NCBI RefSeq assembly: GCF_004798585.1
Contig: NZ_PPXQ01000007.1
Span: forward strand, 186,001-250,000
Reading direction: 5' to 3'
Origin: Massilia sp. Mn16-1_5
GTDB taxonomy: Bacteria > Pseudomonadota > Gammaproteobacteria > Burkholderiales > Burkholderiaceae_D
Length of the DNA stretch: 64,000 bases
How positions within the stretch are numbered: position 1 is the first letter of the stretch; each line of letters starts with the position of its first letter. Shown in pieces: positions 52,370 to 60,733 of the stretch. A program made the position numbers and the translations under genes. The notes under the pieces were generated by a model, which was not told where the DNA came from, did not search any database, and saw nothing but the letters and a program-made list of their open reading frames with translations.

Positions 52370-53254
52370 TCAGGCCAGGGATGCCAGCCAGGGCCGCAAG
52401 CCGTCGATCGCCTCTTCCTTGGACTTGGCTTCGATCTCGATCCATGGCGCACCGGCGTAACAGGAGGGCATCGTCTCGATCAGGTCGGCATGCTGGCGGT
52501 CGTTGAAACCGCTGCGCCCGTTCGAGATGTGGACCAGCTGGTGCGCAGGCTCAGCCCAGGTCTCACGGGCCTTGCGCAGCATCTCGTCCACGCTCGGGTG
52601 GTCGTAGCTGGGCAGGTCTTCGTGGACGATGTGGTGATGGGCATCGAACACCATCGGTACCCCGCTGCGCATGCAGATGTCATGGATCTCCTCGGCGCTG
52701 TAGGCGTATTCGTCGTTCTCCAGGCCGAGCCGGCAACGGATCGCGTCGGGTAGCGTGCCGATGCACCTCACCAGTGCATCGGCACGCTTGGCCTTGCCGC
52801 CGTGGATTTCCAGCAGCGCCCAGGGCGAGCGCGGCTGTGCCAGCAAATCCATGATGTCCGCGTGCATCTGCAGGATCTTGATGCTGTTGGCGACGACCTC
52901 CGGCGAATCGGAACTGAGCACGACGAACTGGTCCGGGTGCATCACCAGGCGGATGCCGGCGTCGAGCGCGCGCTTGCCCGAATGCGCCAGGCTTGCGGAC
53001 AGGGTCTGCAGGATGGCGAGACCCTCCGGCGTGTCGGCGAAGGGGAAGATCGAGGACGGCAGGCGGTACAGCGAAATGCCATTCTGCTGGCAGTAGCGCA
53101 TGGCCGCGTCGAAGGTCTGCAGGTTGTCCCGATAGATGTCTTCCAAAATCCTGGCTTGGGCATCCGGCGACTGCGCATGCAGGCGCGTGCGCGTGACCGT
53201 GCGGTAGCGAATATCTTTTGAATTGGTAATGCAGACCAGGCCCAGATGCGGCAT
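52370..53254 (-). CDS. uvsE: UV damage endonuclease UvsE
   Basis: A 294-residue UVDE-type endonuclease that nicks DNA 5' of UV photoproducts. The TIM-barrel metal site is carried by segments HLGLVCITNSKDIRYRTVTRT, YRLPSSIFPFADTPEG, RLVMHPDQFVVLSS, LLEIHGGKAKR, LGLENDEYAYSAEEI, VFDAHHHIVHEDL and HISNGRSG; these include the metal-binding His/Asp/Glu set of the family. The start at 53254 has GAGG upstream. It is divergent from a LitR-like MerR gene, which may link it to light. Confidence 0.93.
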   Translation of the reverse strand: MPHLGLVCITNSKDIRYRTVTRTRLHAQSPDAQARILEDIYRDNLQTFDAAMRYCQQNGISLYRLPSSIFPFADTPEGLAILQTLSASLAHSGKRALDAGIRLVMHPDQFVVLSSDSPEVVANSIKILQMHADIMDLLAQPRSPWALLEIHGGKAKRADALVRCIGTLPDAIRCRLGLENDEYAYSAEEIHDICMRSGVPMVFDAHHHIVHEDLPSYDHPSVDEMLRKARETWAEPAHQLVHISNGRSGFNDRQHADLIETMPSCYAGAPWIEIEAKSKEEAIDGLRPWLASLA

Positions 53255-53390
53255 GCGAACCTCGCGTAGTGAGTGAAACGTGAAGAAAAAGTATATGCCG
53301 AAGCGTTTCGTGCCCGGATTCAGTTGGCTCTTGGCACGAACGAAGGACCTCCATGCATTGAACCCCAATCGTGTCCAAGGCTGGGCACCG

Positions 53391-53396
53391 TATAAT
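53391..53396 (+). promoter_or_regulatory. -10 element of the MerR gene
   Basis: A perfect TATAAT, 33 bp before the MerR start. No -35 with ordinary spacing is visible, which fits MerR-type or activated promoters. It lies in the 174-bp divergent gap to uvsE. Confidence 0.5.
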
Positions 53397-53428
53397 GCCG
53401 TCGACGGGACAACTTCGGGACAATAACG

Positions 53429-54403
53429 ATGAACTCACCACAAAAGACTGAACAAGACCGCATCATGTATCGCAGCGGCGCCGCCGCGCGCCTGGCCGGG
53501 CTGCCGGTGGAAACGCTGCGCATCTGGGAGCGCCGCTACAGCCTGTCGGATGCCGAGCGCTCCGAGCATGGCCAGCGCCTGTACTCGGCCGAGCAGGTCG
53601 CGCGCCTGAGCCTGCTGAAGCAGCTGGTCGACCAGGGCCATGCGATCGGCGTGCTGGCCGGGCTGGCGCGCGAGCAGCTGCAGGCGATGCTGGCCGCGAA
53701 CGCCGCCGATGCGCGCGTGGGTACCGGTCCCGTGCCGATCATGCTGGCCGGGCCCAGCCTGGCGCGGCGCGTGGCGGCCGAACGCCAGCCGCTTGGACTC
53801 GACGTGCGCGCCAGCTGCGCCCGGCTGGATCAGGTAAGCGAGCTCGGCAATGGGAGTGGCGCCCAGGTACTGGTGGTCGAATTGTCCGAGCTGGACGACA
53901 GCGCCATGCCGCTGCTGGCCGCGGCGCGCGACGCGGCCGGGGTTGCCGCCACCGTCGTGCTGTACCGCTTCTGTTCCAGCGCCACGATCCGCGCCTTGCG
54001 TGCCCAGGGCTACCTGGTCGCGCGCGTGCCGGCCGACCTCGGCGAACTGGCGCTGCTGTGCCGTTCGGCCTTGGCCGGGCAGCGCCTGCCGGCCGTCGAG
54101 GCCAGCGCCGTCGCCGTCACGCCGCCGCGCTTCGACGAGGAGGCGCTCTCGGCCATCGCGGCGGCGGGCAACCGCCTCAGCTGCGAATGCCCGCGCCACC
54201 TGACGGACTTGCTGCTGCTGGTCGGCAGCTTCGAGCGCTACAGCGCCCAGTGCGCCAACCGCAATCCGCAGGATGCGCAGCTGCACAAGCAGCTCGAACT
54301 GGCCTCGGGACAGGCCAGGGTGGTGCTGGAAGACGCCTTGATGGCGCTGGCGGTGCAGGATGGCTTGCCGCTGCCGCACAAGCTGGCCGGCTCGACTGGA
54401 TGA
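53429..54403 (+). CDS. MerR-family regulator, LitR-like without a cobalamin-binding motif
   Basis: A 324-residue regulator. The MerR winged helix is at about 13-85 (MYRSGAAARLAGLPVETLRIWERRYSLSDAERSEHGQRLYSAEQVARLSLLKQLVDQGHAIG). The C-terminal part resembles the LitR/CarH light-sensor layout (a Rossmann-like domain, about 100-215) but the DxHxxG cobalamin-binding signature is absent. A third, Cys-containing helical domain (about 245-315; LSCECPRHLTDLLLLVGSFERYSAQCANRNPQDAQLHKQL) fits the description of class II LitR regulators, known to work with blue-light (LOV) partners in pseudomonads. No LOV gene is seen here. It is divergent from uvsE. Confidence 0.82.
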   Translation: MNSPQKTEQDRIMYRSGAAARLAGLPVETLRIWERRYSLSDAERSEHGQRLYSAEQVARLSLLKQLVDQGHAIGVLAGLAREQLQAMLAANAADARVGTGPVPIMLAGPSLARRVAAERQPLGLDVRASCARLDQVSELGNGSGAQVLVVELSELDDSAMPLLAAARDAAGVAATVVLYRFCSSATIRALRAQGYLVARVPADLGELALLCRSALAGQRLPAVEASAVAVTPPRFDEEALSAIAAAGNRLSCECPRHLTDLLLLVGSFERYSAQCANRNPQDAQLHKQLELASGQARVVLEDALMALAVQDGLPLPHKLAGSTG

Positions 54404-54482
54404 CAGGGCACACCGCGCCCGGCGCTGGTGGCGGGCGCGGCTCCTTGCTATGCTAGCGCCTATCTTTATAGGAGCGCCGACG

Positions 54483-55019
54483 ATGGCATCGTTGCAGGAC
54501 CAATTTCTCAAAGCCGGCCTGGTGAACAAGGGCAAGGCAAAACAAGTTCAGCAGGAAAAGAGCAAGCAGCAAAAGATCGAGCGCCGCACCGGCACGCAAA
54601 GTGTCGACGAGTCGAAGCTGGCGGCTGCCGAGCTGCAGCGCAAGAACGCCGAACGCGCACGCGAACTGAACGCCCAGCGCGACGCCGCTGCCCAGCAAAA
54701 GGCGATCATGGCGCAGATCGTGGACCTGGTGCAGAAGAATCGCCAGAGCAAAGGCAATGGCGACGTCGCCTACAATTTCACCCACGGCACCAAGATCGAG
54801 CGCATCCACGTCTCGAACGCGGTGCAGCAACACCTGATGGCCGGCCGCCTCGTGATCGTGCGCCTGGGCGACAGCACCGAGCTGGTGCCGCGCGTCATCG
54901 CCGATAAAATCGCCGAGCGCGATGCTTCATTGGTGGTGCGGGTCAAGAAGAGCGAGGCCGTGTCCGAGGAAGACGATCCGTACGCGGACTTCAAGATTCC
55001 AGACGACCTGATGTGGTGA
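54483..55019 (+). CDS. DUF2058 family protein (YaiL-like)
   Basis: A 178-residue protein. The N-terminal third is a charged, Gln/Lys-rich coiled segment (SLQDQFLKAGLVNKGKAKQVQQEKSKQQK), then a long helix (RKNAERARELNAQRDAAAQQKAIMAQIVDLVQKN), then a compact domain (VAYNFTHGTKIERIHVSNAVQQHLMAGRLVIVRLGDSTELVPRVIADKIAERD). This is the YaiL/DUF2058 layout, associated with nucleoid or ribosome assembly proteins. The start at 54483 has GGAGCG upstream. A single gene between the MerR and qseB genes. Confidence 0.9.
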   Translation: MASLQDQFLKAGLVNKGKAKQVQQEKSKQQKIERRTGTQSVDESKLAAAELQRKNAERARELNAQRDAAAQQKAIMAQIVDLVQKNRQSKGNGDVAYNFTHGTKIERIHVSNAVQQHLMAGRLVIVRLGDSTELVPRVIADKIAERDASLVVRVKKSEAVSEEDDPYADFKIPDDLMW

Positions 55020-55119
55020 ACCAGGGGCGCTCTTCTCACCGGGGGCGCTCTTCTCTTAAGATGCGCTTCATGTTGCAGGCTTACGCTGGCGGTTCCTGAC
55101 CGCCCCGACCGGAACCTCC

Positions 55120-55782
55120 ATGCGCATCCTGCTTGTCGAAGACGATACCTCCCTTGGTGAAACCATCCTCGCCTGGCTGCGCCTGGACGGGCACGCGGTG
55201 GACTGGGTGCGGCGCGGCGATTCGGCCCAGACTGCCTTGCTGGCGCACCATTACGACTGCGTCCTGCTCGACCGCGGCCTGCCCGGCCTGTCCGGCGACG
55301 CCGTGTTGGGCGCCTTGCGCGCGGCGGGCAATACGGTGCCGGTAATCCTGATCACCGCCTTCAATGCGCTGGCCGACCGGGTCGAGGGCCTGGACCTGGG
55401 CGCCGACGACTACCTCGTGAAACCCTTCGAGCTCGAGGAACTGTCGGCGCGCATCCGGGCCGCGGTTCGGCGCGGCGCCAGCCAGGCCAGTAACGCACTC
55501 ACCCATGCCGGCATTGCCCTCGATGCCGAGTCCCGGCAAGCCAGCCTGCACGGCCGGCAGGTGGCGCTCACCAGCCGCGAATACCACGTGCTCCATGCAC
55601 TGCTGCTGCGCAGGAACGGCATCGTCACCCGCGCACAGATCGAGGAAAGTCTGTATGGCTGGGGCGAGGAGGTCGAAAGCAATGCGATCGAGGTCTACAT
55701 CCACAACCTGCGTAAAAAATTCGGCAGCGACAGCATCGTTACCGTGCGCGGCCTCGGCTACCGCCTGAGGGACGATGCCTAG
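55120..55782 (+). CDS. qseB: OmpR-family response regulator (QseB-like)
   Basis: A 220-residue two-component regulator. The receiver domain (1-115) has VEDD at 7-10, the phospho-acceptor Asp51 (LLDRGLPG), and Lys at the ADDYLVKPF motif. The C-terminal winged helix (about 125-218) ends VEVYIHNLRKKFGSDSIVTVRGLGYRL-type. The next gene overlaps it by 8 bp and encodes its sensor kinase, and a YgiW-like gene follows, the same trio as E. coli qseBC-ygiW. Targets are unknown. Confidence 0.9.
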   Translation: MRILLVEDDTSLGETILAWLRLDGHAVDWVRRGDSAQTALLAHHYDCVLLDRGLPGLSGDAVLGALRAAGNTVPVILITAFNALADRVEGLDLGADDYLVKPFELEELSARIRAAVRRGASQASNALTHAGIALDAESRQASLHGRQVALTSREYHVLHALLLRRNGIVTRAQIEESLYGWGEEVESNAIEVYIHNLRKKFGSDSIVTVRGLGYRLRDDA

Positions 55783-57142
55783 CGCGGGCGCGCCGCCCTG
55801 GTCCCTGCGCCGGCGCCTGCTGGCCGCGATCCTGGCCGCCAGCACGGTGCTGTGGCTGGGCAGCCTGGGCACCGTCACCGTGATCGCCTGGCAGGAAACG
55901 GGAGAGGTGTTCGACGACGCGCTCGAGGAATCGGCGTACATGCTGATGGCCGCCACCACCGATCTCGACGCACGTGGCCTGCTGGCACCGCTGCCGGCCT
56001 CGGAACGCAATGCGCGCAAGGTCGACATGCAATACCAGGTGGTCGCGAACGGCCGGGTGCTCCAGCGTAGCGCCGGCGCACCCGCCGCACCCTTCGTCGC
56101 CGCTTTCGACGACGATCACGGTTTCGTCGACCTCGCCGCGATGGGTGAGCGCTGGCGCGTGTTCGTGGTGCGTGACGAGGCGCGCCGCTTCGAGGTACAG
56201 GTCGGCCAGCAGGCCGACAAACGTCTCGACATCCTGGAAGAACTGGGCGAAGCGCTGTGGTTGCCGGTGCTGGGTTTTCTCGTTCTGCTGGCCCTAGTGT
56301 GCTGGTGGCTGACCGGGCGCGTGTTGCAGCCGCTGCGCCGCACCGCCGCCGCGATCGGCGCCAAGACCCCGGACGACCTGGCGCAGGTGGACACAAGCGG
56401 CCAGCCGCGCGAACTGCTGCCGATGACCAGGGCACTCAACGAGGTGCTGGCGCGCCTGGACGCGGCGCTGCAGGCCGAACGCCGCTTCACCGCCGATGCC
56501 GCCCACGAACTGCGCACGCCGCTGGCCGGCCTGCACATGCACGTACAGCTGCTGCAGCGCCAGCATCCCGACCTGCTTGCGCCCTTCCAGAAGCTACGCC
56601 AGGACATCGCCCGCCTGACGGCACTGGTCGACAGCCTCTTGATGCTGGCGCGCCTCGATCCGCTGGTGCGCAAGCAGCTGGAAGGGCAGGCGCTAGAGTT
56701 GGCGCCCCTGTTCGCGCAATTGCAGGCCGAGCATGCCGATGAGGCGGCCCGACGCGGTATTGCCCTGTCGCTGCGCTGCGACATCGAATCCGTGCGGGCG
56801 GATCCGCAGATGCTCGCCATCGTACTGCGCAACCTGGTGAATAACGCGCTGCGCTATTGCCCGGCGGGCAGCCGGGTCGAGGTCGAGGCCTGCCGTCATG
56901 CGGGCCGCGACCGGATCATGGTGCGCGACGACGGCCCCGGCGTGGACGAGACCAGCCGCCGGCGCCTGACCGAGCGCTTTTTCCGTGTGCTGGGCCAGGA
57001 GGAGGGCGGCAGTGGGCTGGGCCTGTCGATCGTCCAGCGCATCGCGGATTTGCACGGCATCGCGCTCACCTTCGGTCCGGGCCTGGAAGGACGTGGACTG
57101 GGCGTGACGCTCGATTGGCCTTCTCAAGATCGCGCTTCTTAA
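55775..57142 (+). CDS. qseC: sensor histidine kinase (QseC-like)
   Basis: A 455-residue sensor kinase. Two membrane helices (about 14-38 and 164-184) flank a periplasmic domain of about 125 residues. A HAMP linker and the HisKA domain follow with the phosphorylated His244 (AAHELRTPLAGL), then the ATPase domain with N-box NLVNNALRYCP, G1 DDGPGV and G2 GGSGLGLSIVQ. The periplasmic domain is short and lacks the acidic Fe(III)-binding DYRED motif known from some QseC proteins. Its start overlaps qseB by 8 bp. Confidence 0.9.
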   Translation: MPSAGAPPWSLRRRLLAAILAASTVLWLGSLGTVTVIAWQETGEVFDDALEESAYMLMAATTDLDARGLLAPLPASERNARKVDMQYQVVANGRVLQRSAGAPAAPFVAAFDDDHGFVDLAAMGERWRVFVVRDEARRFEVQVGQQADKRLDILEELGEALWLPVLGFLVLLALVCWWLTGRVLQPLRRTAAAIGAKTPDDLAQVDTSGQPRELLPMTRALNEVLARLDAALQAERRFTADAAHELRTPLAGLHMHVQLLQRQHPDLLAPFQKLRQDIARLTALVDSLLMLARLDPLVRKQLEGQALELAPLFAQLQAEHADEAARRGIALSLRCDIESVRADPQMLAIVLRNLVNNALRYCPAGSRVEVEACRHAGRDRIMVRDDGPGVDETSRRRLTERFFRVLGQEEGGSGLGLSIVQRIADLHGIALTFGPGLEGRGLGVTLDWPSQDRAS

Positions 57143-57201
57143 GATCGCATTAATGTCGCGCCGGTGTAATGGGCCATCCATTCACCAGACAAGGAGCGAC
57201 C

Positions 57202-57609
57202 ATGCACCGCATTTTTCAACTGTCCACCATCACGACCCTGCTCGCCGCCTCGGCCTTCGCCATCGCCCAGCCAACCGGCTACACGGACCCCTCGAACAAG
57301 CCTGCCGCCGCGGCCGGCTACACCGGGCCGACCAGTGTGCCCCTGGTGACGGCCAAGGATTTACTGGACAAGGGCAAGGACGACCAGGTCGCGCGCCTGC
57401 AGGGCAAGTTGCTCAGCCACAAGGGCGGCGAGGACTATGAATTCGCCGACGCCAGCGGCAAGATCACGGTCGAAATCGACGCCAAGTATTTTCCGGCCGG
57501 CGTGAGCATCGACCAGAATACGGTGGTCGAGCTGACCGGCGAATTCGATAAGGAAACCTTTGGTGAATCGAGCTTCGACGTCAAACAGCTGAAGGTCGTC
57601 GGCAAATAA
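57202..57609 (+). CDS. ygiW: YgiW/YdeI OB-fold stress protein
   Basis: A 135-residue periplasmic protein. The start at 57202 follows AAGGAGCGACC and gives a signal peptide (IFQLSTITTLLAASAFAIA). The mature part is a bacterial OB-fold (BOF): PLVTAKDLLDKGKDDQVARLQGKLLSHKGGEDYEFADASGKITVEIDAKYFPAG, then NTVVELTGEFDKETFGESSFDVKQLKVV. In E. coli ygiW adjoins qseBC and is induced by stress; here the order is qseB-qseC-ygiW. A terminator for the convergent gene follows. Confidence 0.9.
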   Translation: MHRIFQLSTITTLLAASAFAIAQPTGYTDPSNKPAAAAGYTGPTSVPLVTAKDLLDKGKDDQVARLQGKLLSHKGGEDYEFADASGKITVEIDAKYFPAGVSIDQNTVVELTGEFDKETFGESSFDVKQLKVVGK

Positions 57610-57611
57610 AC

Positions 57612-57638
57612 AAACAAAACGCCACCGCGGGGTGGCGT
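57612..57638 (-). terminator. terminator of the SnoaL-like gene at 57661
   Basis: ACGCCACC / GGTGGCGT hairpin with a T-rich run (TTTTGTTTG) on the minus strand side; it may also stop ygiW transcription from the other side. Confidence 0.7.
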
Positions 57639-57660
57639 CGTGTCGCGTCTTCCAGGCGCT

Positions 57661-58104
57661 TCAATGATGGAGCGATGCTCCGGTCGTTGCCTGGCCGGGC
57701 TGGCCGGGCCGATAGGCCTTTTCGCCTGCCGCGGTGTCGTGATAGTCCTGGAAGCGTACCACTTTACCGTCGCGTATCGTGAACACGTGCACCCAGGGAC
57801 TGTCGTAGGTGCGTCCGGTTTGCCGGACCAGCCAGGTTGCTTCGCCGGTGACGACGACCTTGTCGCCTTCGGCGATGATGTCCTTCGGTTCGAAGCGCAG
57901 CGCCTGCGCGGCCTCGTCGAGTTCCTTGAAGAATCGGGCAATCGCGGCCTTGCCTTTGTGTAGGCCGGAGAAGGGAACGTTGTCTACCTCGGGTTCGATC
58001 CAGAGCGCGTCCTCCTGGTAACTCTCCAGGAGCTGCGGGATATCGCCCTTCTGGAACATCTGGTAGCCTTCCATGATTAGCCGCTTGTTTTCCTGTGCAT
58101 CCAT
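57661..58104 (-). CDS. SnoaL/NTF2-like protein (second copy in window)
   Basis: A 147-residue NTF2-fold protein. It opens KRLIMEGYQMFQKGDIPQLLESYQEDALWIEPEVDNVPFSGLHKGKAAIARFFKELDE, then IIAEGDKVVVTGEATWLVRQTGRTYDSPWVHVFTIRDGKVVRFQDYHD. The sequence is clearly related to the protein at 34041 (same DKVxVxGxxxW and VxVFTxRDGxxxxF pattern). GAGG upstream supports the start at 58104. Function unknown. Confidence 0.86.
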   Translation of the reverse strand: MDAQENKRLIMEGYQMFQKGDIPQLLESYQEDALWIEPEVDNVPFSGLHKGKAAIARFFKELDEAAQALRFEPKDIIAEGDKVVVTGEATWLVRQTGRTYDSPWVHVFTIRDGKVVRFQDYHDTAAGEKAYRPGQPGQATTGASLHH

Positions 58105-58250
58105 GTCAGCCTCCTGGTATAGCCGGTGAAATCGGCCGTCCAGCGGCAATCGCGTCCGTTCATGCCACGGCCGATCGATCCTTTCAGCGTAATGCGCGGC
58201 GCATGGATGTCAAGCCGGACAGGTGGTTCATTCACACAAAGGAGCGCAAC

Positions 58251-58460
58251 ATGACGGACGGATTCAAGGTTGGCGACAAGGTGCAGTGGCATTCTTCCCA
58301 GGGAACGGTAACCGGCACGGTCAAGAAGAAGCTGACGGAGCCGACCGATATCAAGGGCCACCACGTGGCCGCTTCCAAGGAGAATCCGGAATACCTGGTC
58401 GTCAGCGACAAGACCGGCGCCGAAGCGGCGCACAAACCCGATGCGCTGAGCAAGGCATGA
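58251..58460 (+). CDS. DUF2945 (hypervirulence-associated TUDOR domain) protein
   Basis: A 69-residue single-domain protein. GFKVGDKVQWHSSQGTVTGTVKKKLTEPTDIKGHHVAASKENPEYLVVSDKTG is the DUF2945/TUDOR-like barrel. AAGGAGCG upstream supports the start. The next gene begins with an ATGA overlap, so the two are translationally coupled. The molecular role is unknown. Confidence 0.9.
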   Translation: MTDGFKVGDKVQWHSSQGTVTGTVKKKLTEPTDIKGHHVAASKENPEYLVVSDKTGAEAAHKPDALSKA

Positions 58461-58846
58461 GCGCACCAACGACGGCGAGCTCGCCCTCCGAGCTGATCGA
58501 CGGGCGTATCCGCGAACTGGGCGGCTGGCGCGGCGCCTTGCTGGAGGAGGTCCGGCGCCTGATCCTGCAGGCCGACCCCGAGGTGGTCGAGGAGTGGAAA
58601 TGGCAGGTGCCGGTATGGTCGCAGGACGGCATCCTCTGCACCGGCGAAGCCTATAAAGCGCACGTGAAGCTGACCTTCCCGAAAGGCGCGGCGCTCAGCG
58701 ATCCGGCCGGCCTGTTCAATGCCAGCCTGGACGGCAATGCGCGGCGCGCGATCGACCTGAAGGAAGGCGAGCGCCTCGACGCCGACGCCTTCGTGGCGCT
58801 GATTCGCAGGGCCATTGAAGCAAATCGTAGTAAAAAGAAGCCATGA
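58457..58846 (+). CDS. DUF1801 family protein
   Basis: A 129-residue protein of the DUF1801 (YdhG-like) family: SELIDGRIRELGGWRGALLEEVRRLILQADPEVVEEWKWQVPVWSQDGILCTGEAYKAHVKLTFPKGAALSDPAGLFNASLDGNARRAIDL. The VEEWKW.VPVW..DG motif and following KLTFPKGA are the family hallmark. The fold is FraB/YdhG-like; the function is unknown. It begins inside the stop of the DUF2945 gene (ATGA). Confidence 0.9.
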   Translation: MSAPTTASSPSELIDGRIRELGGWRGALLEEVRRLILQADPEVVEEWKWQVPVWSQDGILCTGEAYKAHVKLTFPKGAALSDPAGLFNASLDGNARRAIDLKEGERLDADAFVALIRRAIEANRSKKKP

Positions 58847-58941
58847 CCACAAAAACGCCATCGGCAGGCGGCCGCTCCTGACCAGCCGGGTTGTCCGGTG
58901 GTAAGCTATTCATGTTGTCACTTCCAACCTGAAGGAATGCC

Positions 58942-60081
58942 ATGAAACCGCTGTTCTCCTCCGACGACGAAGCGAAGGCGGCCGCCTCGCCAGCCGCGCC
59001 TGTTGCCACGCCAGCACCCGCCTTCCCGCCGCTGGTGGATCCGGCCCGTTCGCCGGACATGCTGCCGGCATCGCTGTCGGATCCGAGCCCGGCACCCGTC
59101 GTGCGCGTCGATATCTCCGGTATCGACGACAAGGCCATCGAATCTCTGGGCGGCTCCACCGGCGCCGGCGTGGCCAAGGTCTCGGCCAAGCTGCTGGGCA
59201 CCGTGCGCGCGTCGGACGCCGACGTGTTCGGCGCGCAGCTGAACGAACTGATCGCCGCCTCGAAGGGCCTGGACCCGGCCAAGCTGCGCTCGGGCGGCCT
59301 GCTGTCGCGCGTCACGAACATGTTTGGCTCGGTCAAGGAAAAGATGCTGTCGCAGTACCAGGTGGTCGAATCGCGCATGGACACCCTGGTGTCGGAGATG
59401 ACGCGCCATGCCAACGTGCACCGCAATCGCATCCACGACTTCGACGAGATGTACAAGGGCCTGGAAATGTACTACCAGGGCCTGGATGCCGACGTGAAGA
59501 AGGGCGAAGCCTGGGCCGACCGGCTGCGCCAGGCGGTCGCGCAGCAGGCTGCACCGGCGAATGCCTTCGAGGCCCAGCAGGCCACCGAACTCAAGCGCCG
59601 TCTGGAACGTCTGGAAAAGCGCATCGACGATTTAAAACGCGCCATGTTGATGGCCACGCAGATGGTGCCGCAGATCCGCCTGTCGCAGGACAACGCCCGT
59701 GCGCTGACGGACACCTTTACCGACATCGTCAACGTCTCGATCCCCGCCTGGCGCAACGTGTTCTCGCTCTACCTGCTGCAGCTGGAAGCCAAGCAGAGCG
59801 CCGCGGTGGCGAATGCCGCCTACGACGCCACCGACGCGGCCTTCCGCGCCCAGGCCGACATGCTGCTGGAGAATACGGAGACGGTGGCGCGCGCCAAGCA
59901 GCGTTCCCTGGTCAGCCTGGAAACGGCCCAGCACGTGCAGGCGCAGCTGGTGACGGCCTTCGACAAGCTCGAACAGATTTCGCACGAAGGCCAGCAGCGC
60001 CGCAAGGACGAGCTGCCGAAACTGCAGGAACTGGAGCGCGAGCTGATTGCGCGGTTCTCCACGGCTGCGCCAGCGGCCTAA
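58942..60081 (+). CDS. telA: TelA-type toxic anion resistance protein
   Basis: A 379-residue protein of the TelA/KlaA family found in tellurite-resistance and phage-defence-associated ter clusters. A Pro/Ala-rich N-terminal segment (about 10-52) precedes the helical family domain: GLDPAKLRSGGLLSRVTNMFGSVKEKMLSQYQVVESRMDTLVSEMTRHANVHRNRIHDFDEMYKGLEMYYQGLDAD, then NIVNVSIPAWRNVFSLYLLQLEAKQSAAVANAAYDATDAAFR. A 30-bp gap precedes terD, so the genes form an operon. Its biochemical role is not known. Confidence 0.92.
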   Translation: MKPLFSSDDEAKAAASPAAPVATPAPAFPPLVDPARSPDMLPASLSDPSPAPVVRVDISGIDDKAIESLGGSTGAGVAKVSAKLLGTVRASDADVFGAQLNELIAASKGLDPAKLRSGGLLSRVTNMFGSVKEKMLSQYQVVESRMDTLVSEMTRHANVHRNRIHDFDEMYKGLEMYYQGLDADVKKGEAWADRLRQAVAQQAAPANAFEAQQATELKRRLERLEKRIDDLKRAMLMATQMVPQIRLSQDNARALTDTFTDIVNVSIPAWRNVFSLYLLQLEAKQSAAVANAAYDATDAAFRAQADMLLENTETVARAKQRSLVSLETAQHVQAQLVTAFDKLEQISHEGQQRRKDELPKLQELERELIARFSTAAPAA

Positions 60082-60112
60082 CTATCATTTTCACCATAAG
60101 GAAAATCAAGCC

Positions 60113-60700
60113 ATGTCGACGACGCTGCAAACCGGCCACCGCATCAACCTCGAAAAGACCGCCCCGGGCTTGAAGCGCGTCCGGATCGGTCTCGGCTGGA
60201 AGGTCAACGCGGCCGAGGGCCAGGCCTTCGACCTCGACTCGTCGGTATTCCTGTGCAGGAAAGACGCGAACGACGATCCGGTCATGATCAGCAACGCCCA
60301 CTTCGTCTATTACAACCACACGACTTCGCCGGATGGCGCGGTCGTGCACTCGGGCGACAACCGCACGGGCGACAAGGATGGCGACGACGAAGTCATCACC
60401 GTCGACCTGGCCCGGGTCGAGCCGGAAGTCATGGAGATGCCGATCGTGGTGACCATCCACGAAGCCGAGGCGCGCAAGCAGACCTTCGGGCGCGTCACCG
60501 ACGCCTACGTCAAGGTGTACAACGACGACACCGGCGAGGTGATCGCCGAATACGACCTCGACGCGGACTACTCGGACAAGACCGCGCTGCAGTTCGGCTC
60601 GCTGTACCGCCGTGATGGCGAATGGCGCTTCCAGGCCGTCGGCGCCGGCTTCAAGCTGAACCTGGCGACCTTTATTCGCAAGCTGGGCGGCACCGTCTGA
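60113..60700 (+). CDS. terD: TerD-family protein
   Basis: A 195-residue TerD/TerE-type calcium-binding beta-sandwich protein. The motif GLKRVRIGLGWKVNAAEGQAFDLDSSVFLCRKDANDDPVMISNAHFVYYNHTTSPDGAVVHSGDNRTGDKDGDDEVITVDL includes the Asp-rich calcium loops (DLDSS and GDKDGDDE). TYxxKVxxDxTG-like end (AYVKVYNDDTGEVIAEYDLDADYS) and LGSLYRRDGEWRFQAVGAGF follow the family. It lies between telA and the gene at 60734 in one operon. Confidence 0.95.
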   Translation: MSTTLQTGHRINLEKTAPGLKRVRIGLGWKVNAAEGQAFDLDSSVFLCRKDANDDPVMISNAHFVYYNHTTSPDGAVVHSGDNRTGDKDGDDEVITVDLARVEPEVMEMPIVVTIHEAEARKQTFGRVTDAYVKVYNDDTGEVIAEYDLDADYSDKTALQFGSLYRRDGEWRFQAVGAGFKLNLATFIRKLGGTV

Positions 60701-60733
60701 GGACGGCCGCGCTCCTGGCATATCGTGTGACCG

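Noticed and set aside
53429..54403. CarH/LitR B12 photoreceptor
   Set aside because: The DxHxxG cobalamin-binding signature is absent from the C-terminal domain.
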